Positions 1 to 7,478 of a stretch of 31,231 bases of DNA are shown in pieces; position 1 is the stretch's first letter; every line of letters starts with the position of its first letter. The position numbers and the translations under genes were made by a program. A model generated the notes under the pieces. The model was not told the DNA's origin. It saw only the letters and a program-made list of their open reading frames with translations, and ran no database searches. The DNA comes from Acidimicrobiales bacterium (GTDB lineage: Bacteria > Actinomycetota > Acidimicrobiia > Acidimicrobiales > SZUA-35): positions 1 through 31,231 of the forward strand of contig JABDJU010000151.1 in NCBI GenBank assembly GCA_013003325.1, in the 5' to 3' direction.

Positions 1-151
1 TCGCAGACGCCATGACGATCGGCTCATCGAATGAGATCTGGCTCACCCAATGACTGGTGTAGGCCCGTTCGATCCCATCGTGGCTGGCACCGACGACCTG
101 AACCCCTTTGATCATCTGTCCGAGCGAGCGCTTGATGGTCGGGTCAATCAT
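1..151 (-). CDS. Flavin reductase-like (FMN-binding split barrel) protein, N-terminal part
   Basis: Reading the minus strand from the ATG at 151 gives 50 codons without a stop, running off the window edge. The peptide (MIDPTIKRSLGQMIKG, then VQVVGAS, then AYTSHWVSQISFDEPIVMAS) has the look of the first strands of the flavin reductase-like FMN-binding family, in which a conserved T/S-x-x-W-x-x-Q-x-S segment lies near the flavin and the P-x-V-M-x-S strand follows. The ATG overlaps the TGA of the upstream NUDIX gene as ATGA (148-151), so the two are translationally coupled. Family members reduce FMN/FAD with NAD(P)H or bind flavin in small oxidoreductases; the substrate cannot be told from this fragment. 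The family call rests on pattern resemblance over 50 residues only. Confidence 0.65.
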   Translation of the reverse strand, partial: MIDPTIKRSLGQMIKGVQVVGASHDGIERAYTSHWVSQISFDEPIVMASA

Positions 152-660
152 TTTGAACTCCCTGCCAATGTTCGAACGATTGTGAGCAGCTCGGGCCACG
201 CCGCGGCGAACCCGCTGTGGAGATCGAGCATGGCGACCTCATCTGGCGGAAACCACGCAACCTCGTCGGTTTCGAAATTGAGCGAATCCCCGAACCGGGC
301 TGGCACCTCCACGACCGTGGTGACGTACCGCCAGTCGCTGGCGGGGGCGAACGTCACCTCACCGAGAACCTCGAGCGGCTCGGGAATGGCGCCCACTTCT
401 TCCGAGGCTTCCCGCAAGCCGGCTTCTAGCCATGTCTCCCCCGGTTCCACCGCCCCTCCGGCGCACGACCAGGTTCCGCCTTCGTGGGCGAAGGCCGACC
501 GCTTCTGCAGCTGCACCGTAAGAGTGCCATCGGCTTCTCGGTGCACGAACACGACGCCGGCGGCCCCGTACAGTCCCCACCGCACCTTTCCGTCGGAACA
601 TCGAAGGAAGCCGCTGCCACCGTGACGCGGTCCAGGGCCTTCAGGAACGGGTCGGGTCAT
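148..660 (-). CDS. NUDIX hydrolase
   Basis: A 170-residue protein with a complete Nudix box at residues 69-91: G69, E75, then R83-E84-A-S-E87-E88-V-G90 (pattern Gx5Ex7REUxEExGU), which binds the divalent metal for hydrolysis of a nucleoside diphosphate linked to another moiety. The preceding strand (GLYGAAGVVFVHREADG) and the following YVTTVVEVPARF and EVAWFPPDEV segments fit the Nudix alpha/beta fold. The substrate is not predictable from sequence. The ATG at 660 directly abuts the TGA of the acyl-CoA synthetase gene (661-663), and its own stop overlaps the next gene, so this is the third gene of a four-gene operon. The residues before about 25 are low in conservation, and a later start cannot be excluded, but the head-to-tail junction favours 660. 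Confidence 0.9.
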   Translation of the reverse strand: MTRPVPEGPGPRHGGSGFLRCSDGKVRWGLYGAAGVVFVHREADGTLTVQLQKRSAFAHEGGTWSCAGGAVEPGETWLEAGLREASEEVGAIPEPLEVLGEVTFAPASDWRYVTTVVEVPARFGDSLNFETDEVAWFPPDEVAMLDLHSGFAAAWPELLTIVRTLAGSSK

Positions 661-2238
661 TCAGGACACCGCTTTGACGTCGGCCCAGTATTCGTCCTTG
701 AGCAGTCGCTTGTACAGCTTGCCGGTCGGATGGCGGGGAAGCTCGTCGCGAAAGTCGACGCTGCGAGGGCACTTCACATCGGCGAGACGCTCACGGCAGA
801 ACATGATGAGCTCCCGTTCGAGCCGAGCATCGGCGGTGACGCCGGGAGCGGGCTGCACCACCGCCTTGACCTCCTCGCCGAACTCCTCGTTGGGCACGCC
901 GATCACGGCGACATCGGCGACCTCAGGGTGCATCGTGAGCACGTTCTCAGCCTCTTGGGGATACACGTTGACGCCACCGGAGATGATCATGTGCGCTTTC
1001 CTGTCGGTCAGATACAGAAATCCATCTCCGTCGAGCCTGCCGATGTCGCCGAGGGTCGACCACCCGCTCGGGTGGCGTGAGCTGGCGGTCTTGGCTGGGT
1101 CCTGGTGATATTCGAAGTCGCCGCCGCCGCCGAAGTAGACCGTGCCTTCGTCGCCGACGGGCAGTTCCTCGCCACTGTCGTCGCAGATGTGAATCTCGCA
1201 GTTGATCGGCAAACCGACGGTGCCAGGGTGGGCGAGCCACATCTCCGAGTTGCAATACACGATCCCGTTGCCCTCGGTGCCGGCGTAGTACTCGTGGAGG
1301 ATTGGCCCGAGCCAGTCGATCATCTGCTCCTTTACCGCCACCGGACACGGTGCCGCCGCATGAATGATCGTTTCGAGAGAACTCATGTCGGCATTGTTTC
1401 GGATCGCCGGTTCGAGCTTGAGGAGTCGCACGAACATGGTGGGGACCATCTGCATATGCGTGACGCCGAACGTCGACACGAGATCGAGAAAATACGCCGG
1501 GTCGAACCGCTCCATGACGACCACGGTGGAACCCAGTACATGACTTCCCATCGAGAACCGCAGTGGTGCGGCGTGATACAGCGGAGCTGGTGACAAATAC
1601 ACCGAATCGGCGGTCTGTGCGAACAGCAGGCTCTGGAGCCGACTCACCGGATGGTCGGCCTGTTCCAGCGGTTCGGGTGGCAGGGTGCGCAACACCCCTT
1701 TGGGTCGTCCAGTCGTCCCGCTGCTGTACAACATGTCGTGGCCGGCTATCCGGTCGGCCAGCGGTTCGGCCGGAACCGAGCGTAGGGCCTCGTCGAAGGG
1801 AAGGTACCCCTCGACGGTCCCATCCAGCATGTATCGATGGCTGACACCCGGCATGCGGCGTGTGAGTTCCCCGGCCTGGTACGCCTTGAACTTCGATGTG
1901 ATGAAGACCTTGGCACCGCAATTGTCGACGATGTATTCCATCTCGTCGGTGGTGAGGCGGGAACTCAGCGCGGTGAAGATCGCTCCCGCATACCGGCAGC
2001 CCCATGCGATGGGTAGGAACATGCGATGGTTCTCCATGCAGAAGGCGACGTGGTCGCCGACCTGCACGCCGATGTCTCGCAACAGCCGTGAAATCTGGTT
2101 TGCCATGCGGTCAAGTTCGGCGTAGGTGATCACGGTGCCCGCCGAAGCCATGATGATGGCCGGACGGTCGGGGGTGCTGGCGGCGTGTGCTCCCGGATAC
2201 ACAGCCTGCAACCTAGCCAGCGCCGCAACCTGCGACAC
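661..2238 (-). CDS. AMP-dependent acyl-CoA synthetase/ligase (ANL superfamily)
   Basis: A 525-residue adenylate-forming enzyme that activates a carboxylic acid with ATP and transfers the acyl group to CoA. All core motifs are visible: the phosphate-binding loop YSSGTTGRPKG (171-181), the adenine-site motif HEYYAGTEGNG (315-325), the STLGD aspartate (D398) with TDRK (R413), the hinge before ISGGVNVYP (419-427), and the C-terminal catalytic lysine in PRHPTGKLYKR (K507). Length is normal for medium/long-chain and aryl acyl-CoA ligases; chain-length preference is not readable. The start is GTG; no strong ribosome binding site is seen, and an out-of-frame ATG sits at 2240-2238. It follows the small gene by 27 nt and abuts the NUDIX gene, so all four genes are probably one transcript. 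Confidence 0.93.
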   Translation of the reverse strand: MSQVAALARLQAVYPGAHAASTPDRPAIIMASAGTVITYAELDRMANQISRLLRDIGVQVGDHVAFCMENHRMFLPIAWGCRYAGAIFTALSSRLTTDEMEYIVDNCGAKVFITSKFKAYQAGELTRRMPGVSHRYMLDGTVEGYLPFDEALRSVPAEPLADRIAGHDMLYSSGTTGRPKGVLRTLPPEPLEQADHPVSRLQSLLFAQTADSVYLSPAPLYHAAPLRFSMGSHVLGSTVVVMERFDPAYFLDLVSTFGVTHMQMVPTMFVRLLKLEPAIRNNADMSSLETIIHAAAPCPVAVKEQMIDWLGPILHEYYAGTEGNGIVYCNSEMWLAHPGTVGLPINCEIHICDDSGEELPVGDEGTVYFGGGGDFEYHQDPAKTASSRHPSGWSTLGDIGRLDGDGFLYLTDRKAHMIISGGVNVYPQEAENVLTMHPEVADVAVIGVPNEEFGEEVKAVVQPAPGVTADARLERELIMFCRERLADVKCPRSVDFRDELPRHPTGKLYKRLLKDEYWADVKAVS

Positions 2239-2265
2239 ATCCGGGCCGGGCGCTGTTGCCTCGAA

Positions 2266-2496
2266 TCAGCAGGCCACCAGGACCGGGACCTCGTCTCGGT
2301 ATGCGTCCTCAGCGCGGATCACACTCGTCACGTCAGCGGTCCTGAAACTGGCGACCCGCCGGCTCCACGAATCGATCGTGGTGCAATTGGAGCCGTATTG
2401 GAAGAAGGTGAGCATGGTGGATTCTTGGGCATATGCATCACAATCGATGACGATCGGGGTGTCGTGGGAACAGAGCTGCACGGTGAAGGAGGCCAT
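2266..2496 (-). CDS. Small hypothetical protein, first gene of the acyl-CoA synthetase operon
   Basis: A 76-residue acidic protein that I do not recognise. Support for its being real: codons end mostly in G or C like the neighbours, it fills the gap upstream of the synthetase on the same strand, and its ATG lies 6 nt after a TAnnnT -10 box, the leaderless arrangement seen repeatedly in this window. It contains four cysteines (CS, DCD, NCT and a C-terminal AC) and a predicted mixed alpha/beta composition; no signal peptide or membrane segment is apparent. It is in the same frame as the synthetase, separated by a TGA and nine sense codons, which is probably chance. Two overlapping plus-strand frames over this stretch look like shadows. 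Confidence 0.55.
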   Translation of the reverse strand: MASFTVQLCSHDTPIVIDCDAYAQESTMLTFFQYGSNCTTIDSWSRRVASFRTADVTSVIRAEDAYRDEVPVLVAC

Positions 2497-2502
2497 GGTC
2501 CA

Positions 2503-2532
2503 AACCTAGGACCACCACCCTGTGGATTTGAA
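2503..2532 (-). promoter_or_regulatory. Candidate promoter for a leaderless mRNA, acyl-CoA synthetase operon
   Basis: On the minus strand TTCAAA (2527-2532, -35-like, 4 of 6 matches to TTGACA) is followed after 18 nt by TAGGTT (2503-2508, TAnnnT -10) and 6 nt later by the ATG at 2496. The -10 box lies in the loop of a GGTCC/GGACC inverted repeat (2497-2513). No Shine-Dalgarno sequence is present, as expected for a leaderless start. Confidence 0.5.
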
Positions 2533-2567
2533 GTACCACGACCTGTGGTAATCCGGTGGAAATCCAC
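2522..2567. repeat. Cluster of nested inverted repeats in a divergent intergenic region (operator candidate)
   Basis: Within the 175 bp between two divergent genes there are several perfect dyads: GTGGATT (2522-2528) with AATCCAC (2561-2567); TACCAC (2534-2539) with GTGGTA (2545-2550); and GTGGA (2556-2560) with TCCAC (2563-2567). The motifs share the core TGTGGW/GGTGGA. The cluster overlaps the -35 and upstream area of the minus-strand promoter, suggesting a regulator-binding site. No regulator gene is adjacent. Confidence 0.35.
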
Positions 2568-2671
2568 GTCGGGATTGGTGGAAACCCCGCTCGCTAGGAG
2601 ATCGTCGGCGACCAGGGATTTCGCCGGCCTCACAACTCAAGACCACCCATGTTGGTGTCGATGAGAACCAT

Positions 2672-3385
2672 ATGGGCAAGCGAGTTCTCGGTCTGTCGAT
2701 AGCGGTGATGCTGTGTGCCGGCGCGTGCGCCGAGCAGGAGGCGACCGCGCCAACGTTTCAGGTGACGTCGCCGACGCTGGCGTCGACCTCGACGACGCAG
2801 CCTGACCGACTCGAGTACCTCGGCCTGCCCGAGCTCAGCCAGGCCGAGAACGACATGTGCCGCTTCATCGTCAATGTCGGCCAGGACCTGGAGGCGAGCG
2901 ACGGTCAGAGCCGGAGGGCGACCGCAGCGATGGAGTCGGCGATCGAGAGCCCGACGCTCAGCGAGCCCCTGCGCGTCCGCCTCATCCGCGACACCGAAAT
3001 CGCCAACGCCCAACGATTCGCCAATGTCCTGAGCCGCTTCGCTGACGCCATCGCATTGATCGATGCGATCGAGCCCGGCCCGCTGTCCGATGAAGAAACC
3101 CTCGCCAACGATGCCCAAGACGCTGCGCTGATCACCGAAATCGGTGCCGACATCCAAGAGACCATCGACTCGAGCCGCCCGCTGAGCGCCGCCGAGCAAG
3201 CGGCCTATCTAGCGCGGACCGGAACAGAATGGATCGACCTCTTCACCGAACGAGAACTCGAGAACGTGCTTCGTACCCTCCACAATGAGACGACCGGGAT
3301 GGGCCGCGAAGCCCAAGCGCGGGACGCGATGGAACGCCTGGACGACTGGTCGTGGCGCCACTGCGCCGCAGGGCTCACCAACTAG
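2672..3385 (+). CDS. Putative lipoprotein of unknown function
   Basis: A 237-residue protein with a typical secretion signal: basic MGKR, hydrophobic VLGLSIAVMLCAGA, then a cysteine at residue 19 in an A-G-A-C context that can serve as a lipobox (weaker than L-A-G-C). A Thr/Ser/Pro-rich linker (about 25-43) precedes a largely helical, acidic domain (about 45-235) with Cys54 and a C-terminal HCAAG. It would be anchored to the outer face of the membrane. No family was recognised. No in-frame upstream start exists, so the ATG at 2672 is used; no strong ribosome binding site is visible. The stop is TAG. It converges on the SDR gene with a 16-nt gap. Confidence 0.75.
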   Translation: MGKRVLGLSIAVMLCAGACAEQEATAPTFQVTSPTLASTSTTQPDRLEYLGLPELSQAENDMCRFIVNVGQDLEASDGQSRRATAAMESAIESPTLSEPLRVRLIRDTEIANAQRFANVLSRFADAIALIDAIEPGPLSDEETLANDAQDAALITEIGADIQETIDSSRPLSAAEQAAYLARTGTEWIDLFTERELENVLRTLHNETTGMGREAQARDAMERLDDWSWRHCAAGLTN

Positions 3386-3401
3386 GCACTCCGGCCGCCC
3401 G

Positions 3402-4196
3402 CTACACGTTCTGGGCGGTGAGTCCCCCGTCGACCACAAGCACCGTGCCGTTCACGTACGACGCGCTGGGCAGGCACATCGACAAGACGGCGTGAGCAAC
3501 TTCTTCAGGACTCCCATAGCGACCGACGGGCACCCGACGTCGAGCGAACGCCTCCTTGTCAGCCTCGCTGATCGCCGCCGTCATGCCGGTTCGAATAGGC
3601 CCTGGTGCCACACAGTTGACCGTGACACCGCGCCGCCCGAGCTCAACGGCTAGCCCGCGGGTGAGCCCGATGACACCGTGCTTCGAGGCGGTGTAGGGGG
3701 TCATATACGGCGTCGCGCCGAGTCCCTCGGTTGAAGCGATGTTGACGATTCGTCCGTCGCCGTTGCGTAGGAGGTCGTCGAGGCAGGAACGGATCAAGAA
3801 CGTGTACGCCTCCAAGTTGGTGCCGATTGTCGACTCCCATGCCGCGTCGTAATCGTCGGAGTCGATCGGGGCTGGGATCGACACTCCGGCGTTGTTGACC
3901 AGAATGTCGACCGGACCGAGCTCGCTGCGAATCCCTTCGATCGCCTTGGTGATCGCTTCATGGTTGTTGACATCGGCCACCCTTCCAGCACACCGGTGAC
4001 CCGCAGAGTTGATTTCATCCGCAACCAGTTCAATACCGCCCGCGGTTCGGTCGATCAGCCCCACCTTGGCCCCCTCGTCGGCGAAGAGGTGGGCCACCGC
4101 TCGACCCATCCCGGAGGCTGCGCCGGTGACGACGACCACTCGGTCCCGAACCGAGCGAGACAGCCGACTGAGCTGAACGGATGACTGAGTTGCCAT
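3402..4196 (-). CDS. SDR-family NAD(P)-dependent oxidoreductase
   Basis: A 264-residue classical short-chain dehydrogenase. Visible are the dinucleotide-binding TGAASGMG (24-31), NNAG (101-104), the catalytic Ser155 (NIAST), Tyr168 and Lys172 (YTASK), the PGPIRTGM segment that follows, and the C-terminal NGTVLVVDGG. A D-R pair at the end of beta-2 (LIDR, D49) is typical of NAD(H) preference. These enzymes interconvert alcohols and ketones; being divergent from a crotonase, a 3-hydroxyacyl or similar substrate is a reasonable guess but only an inference. The frame opens further upstream, to 4241, but the ATG at 4196 is preferred: it gives the usual N-terminal length and lies 7 nt after TAGCCT. 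Confidence 0.92.
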   Translation of the reverse strand: MATQSSVQLSRLSRSVRDRVVVVTGAASGMGRAVAHLFADEGAKVGLIDRTAGGIELVADEINSAGHRCAGRVADVNNHEAITKAIEGIRSELGPVDILVNNAGVSIPAPIDSDDYDAAWESTIGTNLEAYTFLIRSCLDDLLRNGDGRIVNIASTEGLGATPYMTPYTASKHGVIGLTRGLAVELGRRGVTVNCVAPGPIRTGMTAAISEADKEAFARRRVPVGRYGSPEEVAHAVLSMCLPSASYVNGTVLVVDGGLTAQNV

Positions 4197-4203
4197 CCCT
4201 CGG

Positions 4204-4209
4204 AGGCTA
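4204..4209 (-). promoter_or_regulatory. -10 box (TAGCCT) for leaderless SDR mRNA
   Basis: TAGCCT on the minus strand matches TAnnnT and is 7 nt before the ATG at 4196, placing the transcription start at or next to the start codon. No convincing -35 is seen. Confidence 0.45.
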
Positions 4210-4242
4210 TGAGCTAAGTCGTGGGTTGCACTCGACGACAAG

Positions 4243-4248
4243 TAACGT
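4243..4248 (+). promoter_or_regulatory. -10 box (TAACGT) for leaderless crotonase mRNA
   Basis: TAACGT matches TAnnnT and is 7 nt before the ATG at 4256. Together with the opposing box at 4204-4209 it makes the 59-bp intergenic region a compact divergent promoter pair. It also argues for 4256 rather than the longer open frame from 4181. Confidence 0.5.
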
Positions 4249-4255
4249 CAATCCC

Positions 4256-5080
4256 ATGGAACCGGAGAACATACGGGATCGCATGACCCTCTATCGCGAC
4301 GGTGCGGTGGCCGACGTGCGGCTCGATCGACCCGACAAGCTGAACGCCCTCGATCCCGACATGTTCTCCGCTCTGGTCGAAACCGCTGACGCGCTCTCCA
4401 AGGACAACAGCGTGCGGGCGGTCGTGCTGAGCGGTGAGGGCGAATCGTTCTGCGCCGGACTCGACTTCATGAGCTTCATGGCGCTGGCCGAGAGTGACTC
4501 GGCACCAGACCTCACCGCCACCGCCCCCGACCGCATCACCCATTTCGCCCAGCAGGCCGTCTTCGGATGGACAGAGCTTCCCGTACCGGTCATCGCCGGC
4601 GTCCAGGGCCATGCCCTAGGAGGGGGAATTCAGCTCGCCTTGGGTGCTGATATTCGAATCGTCCATCCCGATGCCAAGATGAGCGTGCTCGAGATCCGCT
4701 GGGGCCTCATCCCGGACATGACCGGAACACAAGCACTGGTCGATCTGGTCGGCCCCGACGTGGCAAAGGAGCTCACCTTCACCGGCCGCCCGGTGTCAGG
4801 GGTCGAGGCCAAGGAGCTCGGTTTGGCGACCAGGACCAGTCTGACCCCGCACGCCGATGCGATGAAGCTCGCCCAGGAAATCGCCTCGAAGTCACCCCAC
4901 GCCATTCGGGCCGGCAAGCGGCTCCTGTCCGAGGCGGCTCGATTCGACCGCGCTACCAGTTTCGAGCGGGAGCGTGACGAAATCGCCAAGCTCATCGGGT
5001 CTCCGAATCAGGCCGAATCGGTCGCAGCGTATTTCGAGAAGCGGGCCGCATCGTTCGCCGATCCCGATCTCAGCGACTGA
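4256..5080 (+). CDS. Enoyl-CoA hydratase/isomerase (crotonase) family protein
   Basis: A 274-residue crotonase-fold protein. The oxyanion-hole segments FCAGLDF (65-71) and HALGGGIQLALGADIR (119-134) and the LEIRWGLIPDMTGTQAL segment (145-161) are clear. Of the two acidic residues used by true hydratases (Glu144 and Glu164 in rat enoyl-CoA hydratase), the second is present (E146) but the first is Gln (Q126, GGGIQL). The family contains hydratases, isomerases, dehalogenases and lyases, and the loss of the first Glu suggests something other than a standard beta-oxidation hydratase, such as an isomerase. It is divergent from an SDR and closely followed by a DUF5522 gene (10-nt gap). The start at 4256 is set by the -10 box. 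Confidence 0.92.
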   Translation: MEPENIRDRMTLYRDGAVADVRLDRPDKLNALDPDMFSALVETADALSKDNSVRAVVLSGEGESFCAGLDFMSFMALAESDSAPDLTATAPDRITHFAQQAVFGWTELPVPVIAGVQGHALGGGIQLALGADIRIVHPDAKMSVLEIRWGLIPDMTGTQALVDLVGPDVAKELTFTGRPVSGVEAKELGLATRTSLTPHADAMKLAQEIASKSPHAIRAGKRLLSEAARFDRATSFERERDEIAKLIGSPNQAESVAAYFEKRAASFADPDLSD

Positions 5081-5090
5081 GGGGCGATCG

Positions 5091-5330
5091 GTGGCGAGCG
5101 AGGATTCTTCGACCGTTCGGGTCGATGGTCTCACCACGCCGCATCCCGACCGCCTCTCAACCGACCACCCCCTATTCGACGAGATCATGCGCCGCCACCG
5201 AATGGCGTGCCAAGGCGGCGACATCGGCTACATCGACCCCGGTACCGGGTTGTTCGCTATGACGGCTGAGTATCTGTCGACCCGCCCGTGCTGTGACCGA
5301 GGGTGCCGGCATTGCCCCTACGTCAGATGA
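5091..5330 (+). CDS. DUF5522-family small cysteine-cluster protein
   Basis: A 79-residue protein starting at GTG, 6 nt after a GAGGGG ribosome binding site (5079-5084). It has the marks of the DUF5522 family: TPHPDRLSTDHPLFDEIMRR, then GYIDPGTGLFAMTAEYL, then a C-terminal cysteine cluster CCDRGCRHCPY (C-C-x3-C-x2-C) that could bind a metal or an iron-sulfur cluster. The function of the family is unknown to me. It follows the crotonase gene by 10 nt and is followed 1 nt later by the glycerophosphodiesterase ATG, so the three are probably co-transcribed. Confidence 0.8.
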   Translation: MASEDSSTVRVDGLTTPHPDRLSTDHPLFDEIMRRHRMACQGGDIGYIDPGTGLFAMTAEYLSTRPCCDRGCRHCPYVR

Positions 5331-5331
5331 C

Positions 5332-6090
5332 ATGAGAGCACCACGCCCCGACGACTTCCCGTTTCTCGACTTTCCGGGCGTGATCGCCTTCGCCCACCGG
5401 GGCGGCACAAGCACCGCACCCGAGAACACCGAGGCTTCCTTCGACTCCGCCGTTGAACTCGGTTATCGGTATCTCGAGACCGACGTCCACCCCACCGCCG
5501 ACGGGGTCCTGGTCGCCTTTCACGACGTGACCCTCGAACGGATCGCCGGCGACGAACGGCCGATCGCTCAGGTCGGCTGGGACGAGCTGTCAGAGATTCG
5601 TTTCGATGGGCACTCGATTCCTCGAATGGATCAGCTGTTGGCGCGGTTTCCGGGCGCCCGCTTCAACATCGATCCAAAGGTCGATGAGGCCGTTGAGCCG
5701 CTTGCCCAGTTGCTCATGGAGACCGGCTCGATCGACCGAGTGTGCATAGGGGCCTTCAGCGACGCCAGGGTGGAGCGTATGCGAGAGCTGGTCGGACCCC
5801 GGCTCTGTACTTCACCCGGACCCCGCTCGATCGTGAGCGCGGCGCTGCCGTGGCCCCTGACCCGAGATCATCCCTGTGTCAGCATTCCTAACACCCTCGG
5901 TTCGTTCCGGCTGGGTCGCCGGGTGGTGCACCGATTCCAAAGCCAGGGCTATCGAGTCCATGTATGGACGATCAACGAGCGATCGGAGATGGAGCGCATG
6001 ATCGACCTCGGGGTCGACGGGATCATGACCGATGAGTGTGGACTCCTCAAACAGGTGCTTCAGGAGCGCGACCTGTGGCTCGAGGTCTGA
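5332..6090 (+). CDS. Glycerophosphodiester phosphodiesterase
   Basis: A 252-residue GDPD-family TIM barrel that hydrolyses glycerophosphodiesters (phospholipid deacylation products) to glycerol-3-phosphate and an alcohol. Visible are AHRGG (H22, R23), PENTEASF (E31), LETDVHPTADG (E49, D51: metal ligands), FHD (H64), FNIDPK on the next strand, and the terminal VHVWTINE...GVDGIMTD. No signal peptide is seen, so the enzyme is probably cytoplasmic. An in-frame GTG at 5293 would overlap the DUF5522 gene by 38 nt; the ATG at 5332, 1 nt after that stop, gives the usual N-terminus. It converges on cvnD with a 14-nt gap. Confidence 0.92.
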   Translation: MRAPRPDDFPFLDFPGVIAFAHRGGTSTAPENTEASFDSAVELGYRYLETDVHPTADGVLVAFHDVTLERIAGDERPIAQVGWDELSEIRFDGHSIPRMDQLLARFPGARFNIDPKVDEAVEPLAQLLMETGSIDRVCIGAFSDARVERMRELVGPRLCTSPGPRSIVSAALPWPLTRDHPCVSIPNTLGSFRLGRRVVHRFQSQGYRVHVWTINERSEMERMIDLGVDGIMTDECGLLKQVLQERDLWLEV

Positions 6091-6104
6091 GCGACAGGTG
6101 AGTC

Positions 6105-6665
6105 TCAGCCGGTGGACTGGGCCATCGTCATGGCATGACGAACCAGGGCTACCAGAGTGTCGCGGACCGCAGCCCGATGCCGGGCATCGGTCACAACCAC
6201 CGGGATGTGGCGGGGCAGGTCGAGCGCCTCGCGAACATCTTCGGGGTGGTGGCGAAGCATCCCGTCGAATGCGTTGATGGCCACGATGAAAGGAACGCCT
6301 GCGTTCTCCATGTAGTCGATCGCCGGGAAGCATTGATCGATTCGGCCGGTGTCAACCAAGACGCAGGCACCGATGGCGCCGCGGACGAGCTCGTCCCACA
6401 TGAAGTGGAATCGGTCCTGACCCGGTGTACCGAACAGATACAGCACCAGCTCTGGGCTGAGTCCGACGCGTCCGAAGTCCATCGCGACAGTGGTCGACTT
6501 CTTGCCGGTGGCATCACCCCAATCGTCGACGCCCTCGGAGACTTTCGTCATCGCAGCCTCGGTTGTCAGTGGATCGATGTCGGAGATTGCTGTGACGAAG
6601 GTCGTCTTGCCGACGGCGAATCCGCCTGCGACCACGATCTTTACTGGGATTGGATTTGCACTCAT
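6105..6665 (-). CDS. cvnD: Conservon GTPase CvnD-like (MglA/Ras-like)
   Basis: A 186-residue small GTPase, last gene of a cvnABCD operon. The P-loop GGFAVGKT (14-21) and the G3 motif FGTPGQDRF (78-86) are intact. The usual G3 D-x-x-G aspartate is replaced (FGTPGQ), and G4 is NAFD (131-134) in place of NKxD; both are common in this prokaryotic subfamily. In Streptomyces, CvnD proteins work with a CvnA sensor kinase, a CvnB roadblock protein and a CvnC DUF742 protein in a membrane-associated complex. The longer open frame to 6782 overlaps cvnC and lacks homology; the ATG at 6665 puts the P-loop at its usual place and has a GAGG about 8 nt upstream. The gap from cvnC is 10 nt. Confidence 0.92.
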   Translation of the reverse strand: MSANPIPVKIVVAGGFAVGKTTFVTAISDIDPLTTEAAMTKVSEGVDDWGDATGKKSTTVAMDFGRVGLSPELVLYLFGTPGQDRFHFMWDELVRGAIGACVLVDTGRIDQCFPAIDYMENAGVPFIVAINAFDGMLRHHPEDVREALDLPRHIPVVVTDARHRAAVRDTLVALVRHAMTMAQSTG

Positions 6666-6675
6666 GTCATCAACC

Positions 6676-7041
6676 TCAGAGGGATTGCAGGCCATCGAGG
6701 ACCCGCTCCAGCAACTGGAGGTCGGGTCGATCGGCGGATTCGGCGGTCGCAGTATGGGTGGCGAGATAGCCAGCGTGGACAAGGTCTCCGACCAGCACCT
6801 TCGAGACTTGAAGATGTAGCCGGAGGTGGGCAGAGATTTCGGCGATCGAGAGTGGTTGGTGGCAGATGTCGACGATCTGGCGAGGTTCGAGATTCAGCGT
6901 CCCGACCGCCTTTTGACCCTCAGGTGTCACCCTGATGATCGCCTCCAAGGGCAGTTCTACGGCACTGCGCGTCCGACCCCCGGTCACCATGTAGGGCCGC
7001 ACGCGGACCCCTTGTAGTGCATCGGGTTCGGGACTTGTCAT
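6676..7041 (-). CDS. cvnC: DUF742 protein CvnC
   Basis: A 121-residue DUF742 protein. The hallmark N-terminal VRPYMVTGGRTRS (13-25) is followed by a winged-helix-like region (IVDICHQPLSIAEISAHLRL, then VLVGDLVHAGYL). DUF742 proteins are the third component of conservons and also sit in ESX-type and gliding loci; they probably mediate contacts between the roadblock protein and the GTPase. The ATG overlaps the TGA of cvnB by 4 nt (ATGA, 7038-7041), so translation is coupled. Confidence 0.92.
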   Translation of the reverse strand: MTSPEPDALQGVRVRPYMVTGGRTRSAVELPLEAIIRVTPEGQKAVGTLNLEPRQIVDICHQPLSIAEISAHLRLHLQVSKVLVGDLVHAGYLATHTATAESADRPDLQLLERVLDGLQSL

Positions 7042-7460
7042 CGCGGAAGTGCCGCCTGCAGTTCTGCTCGGAGGGCCGGGGTGAGCACGGCGCCGGTCTT
7101 TTCAACGAGCACGGCCATTTCGTAGGCGACCATCCCGACATCACAGGCTGCTGCCGCTTTCACGGCGAGGAGCGAGCCATCGCTGATGCCGGTCACAAAG
7201 AGGAACGCATGCTCCATCTCGACGATCACCTCGGTCACAGCACCGCCGCCGAACCGACCGGCTGCACCGTAGGCAAGACCGATCAGACCTGACGAGACGG
7301 CCGAGAACCGGTCGACGCCGTCTCGATCGAGCCCCATCGAGGCAGCGATCGGCAGCCCGTCGCTGGACACAACGACCGCTTCGGTGACTCCGGGCACTCG
7401 CTCGACGAAGTTGTTCACCAACCAGTTGACGTTGTTTGCTTGATTGCTCAATCCGCTCAT
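7038..7460 (-). CDS. cvnB: Roadblock/LC7 domain protein CvnB
   Basis: A 140-residue single-domain roadblock/LC7 protein: NNFVERVPGVTEAVVVSSDG (17-36), LPIAAS, then an alanine/glycine-rich helix and EVIVEMEHAFLFV and SLLAVKAA strands. MglB-like roadblock proteins bind and regulate small GTPases, so its likely partner is CvnD. Its ATG is preceded by AGGAG at 6-7 nt, a good ribosome binding site, and lies 18 nt after cvnA. Confidence 0.93.
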   Translation of the reverse strand: MSGLSNQANNVNWLVNNFVERVPGVTEAVVVSSDGLPIAASMGLDRDGVDRFSAVSSGLIGLAYGAAGRFGGGAVTEVIVEMEHAFLFVTGISDGSLLAVKAAAACDVGMVAYEMAVLVEKTGAVLTPALRAELQAALPR

Positions 7461-7478
7461 GTGGATTCTCCTGATTGG

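Noticed and set aside
2239..2268. Small protein and acyl-CoA synthetase are in one frame separated by a TGA, suggesting a second selenocysteine read-through
   Set aside because: The synthetase is complete without an N-terminal fusion, the residues between have no homology, and being in frame has a one-in-three chance.
4181..4255. N-terminal extension of the crotonase from ATG 4181
   Set aside because: It would overlap the SDR start and run through its promoter, and it has no homology; TAACGT 7 nt before 4256 supports the shorter form.
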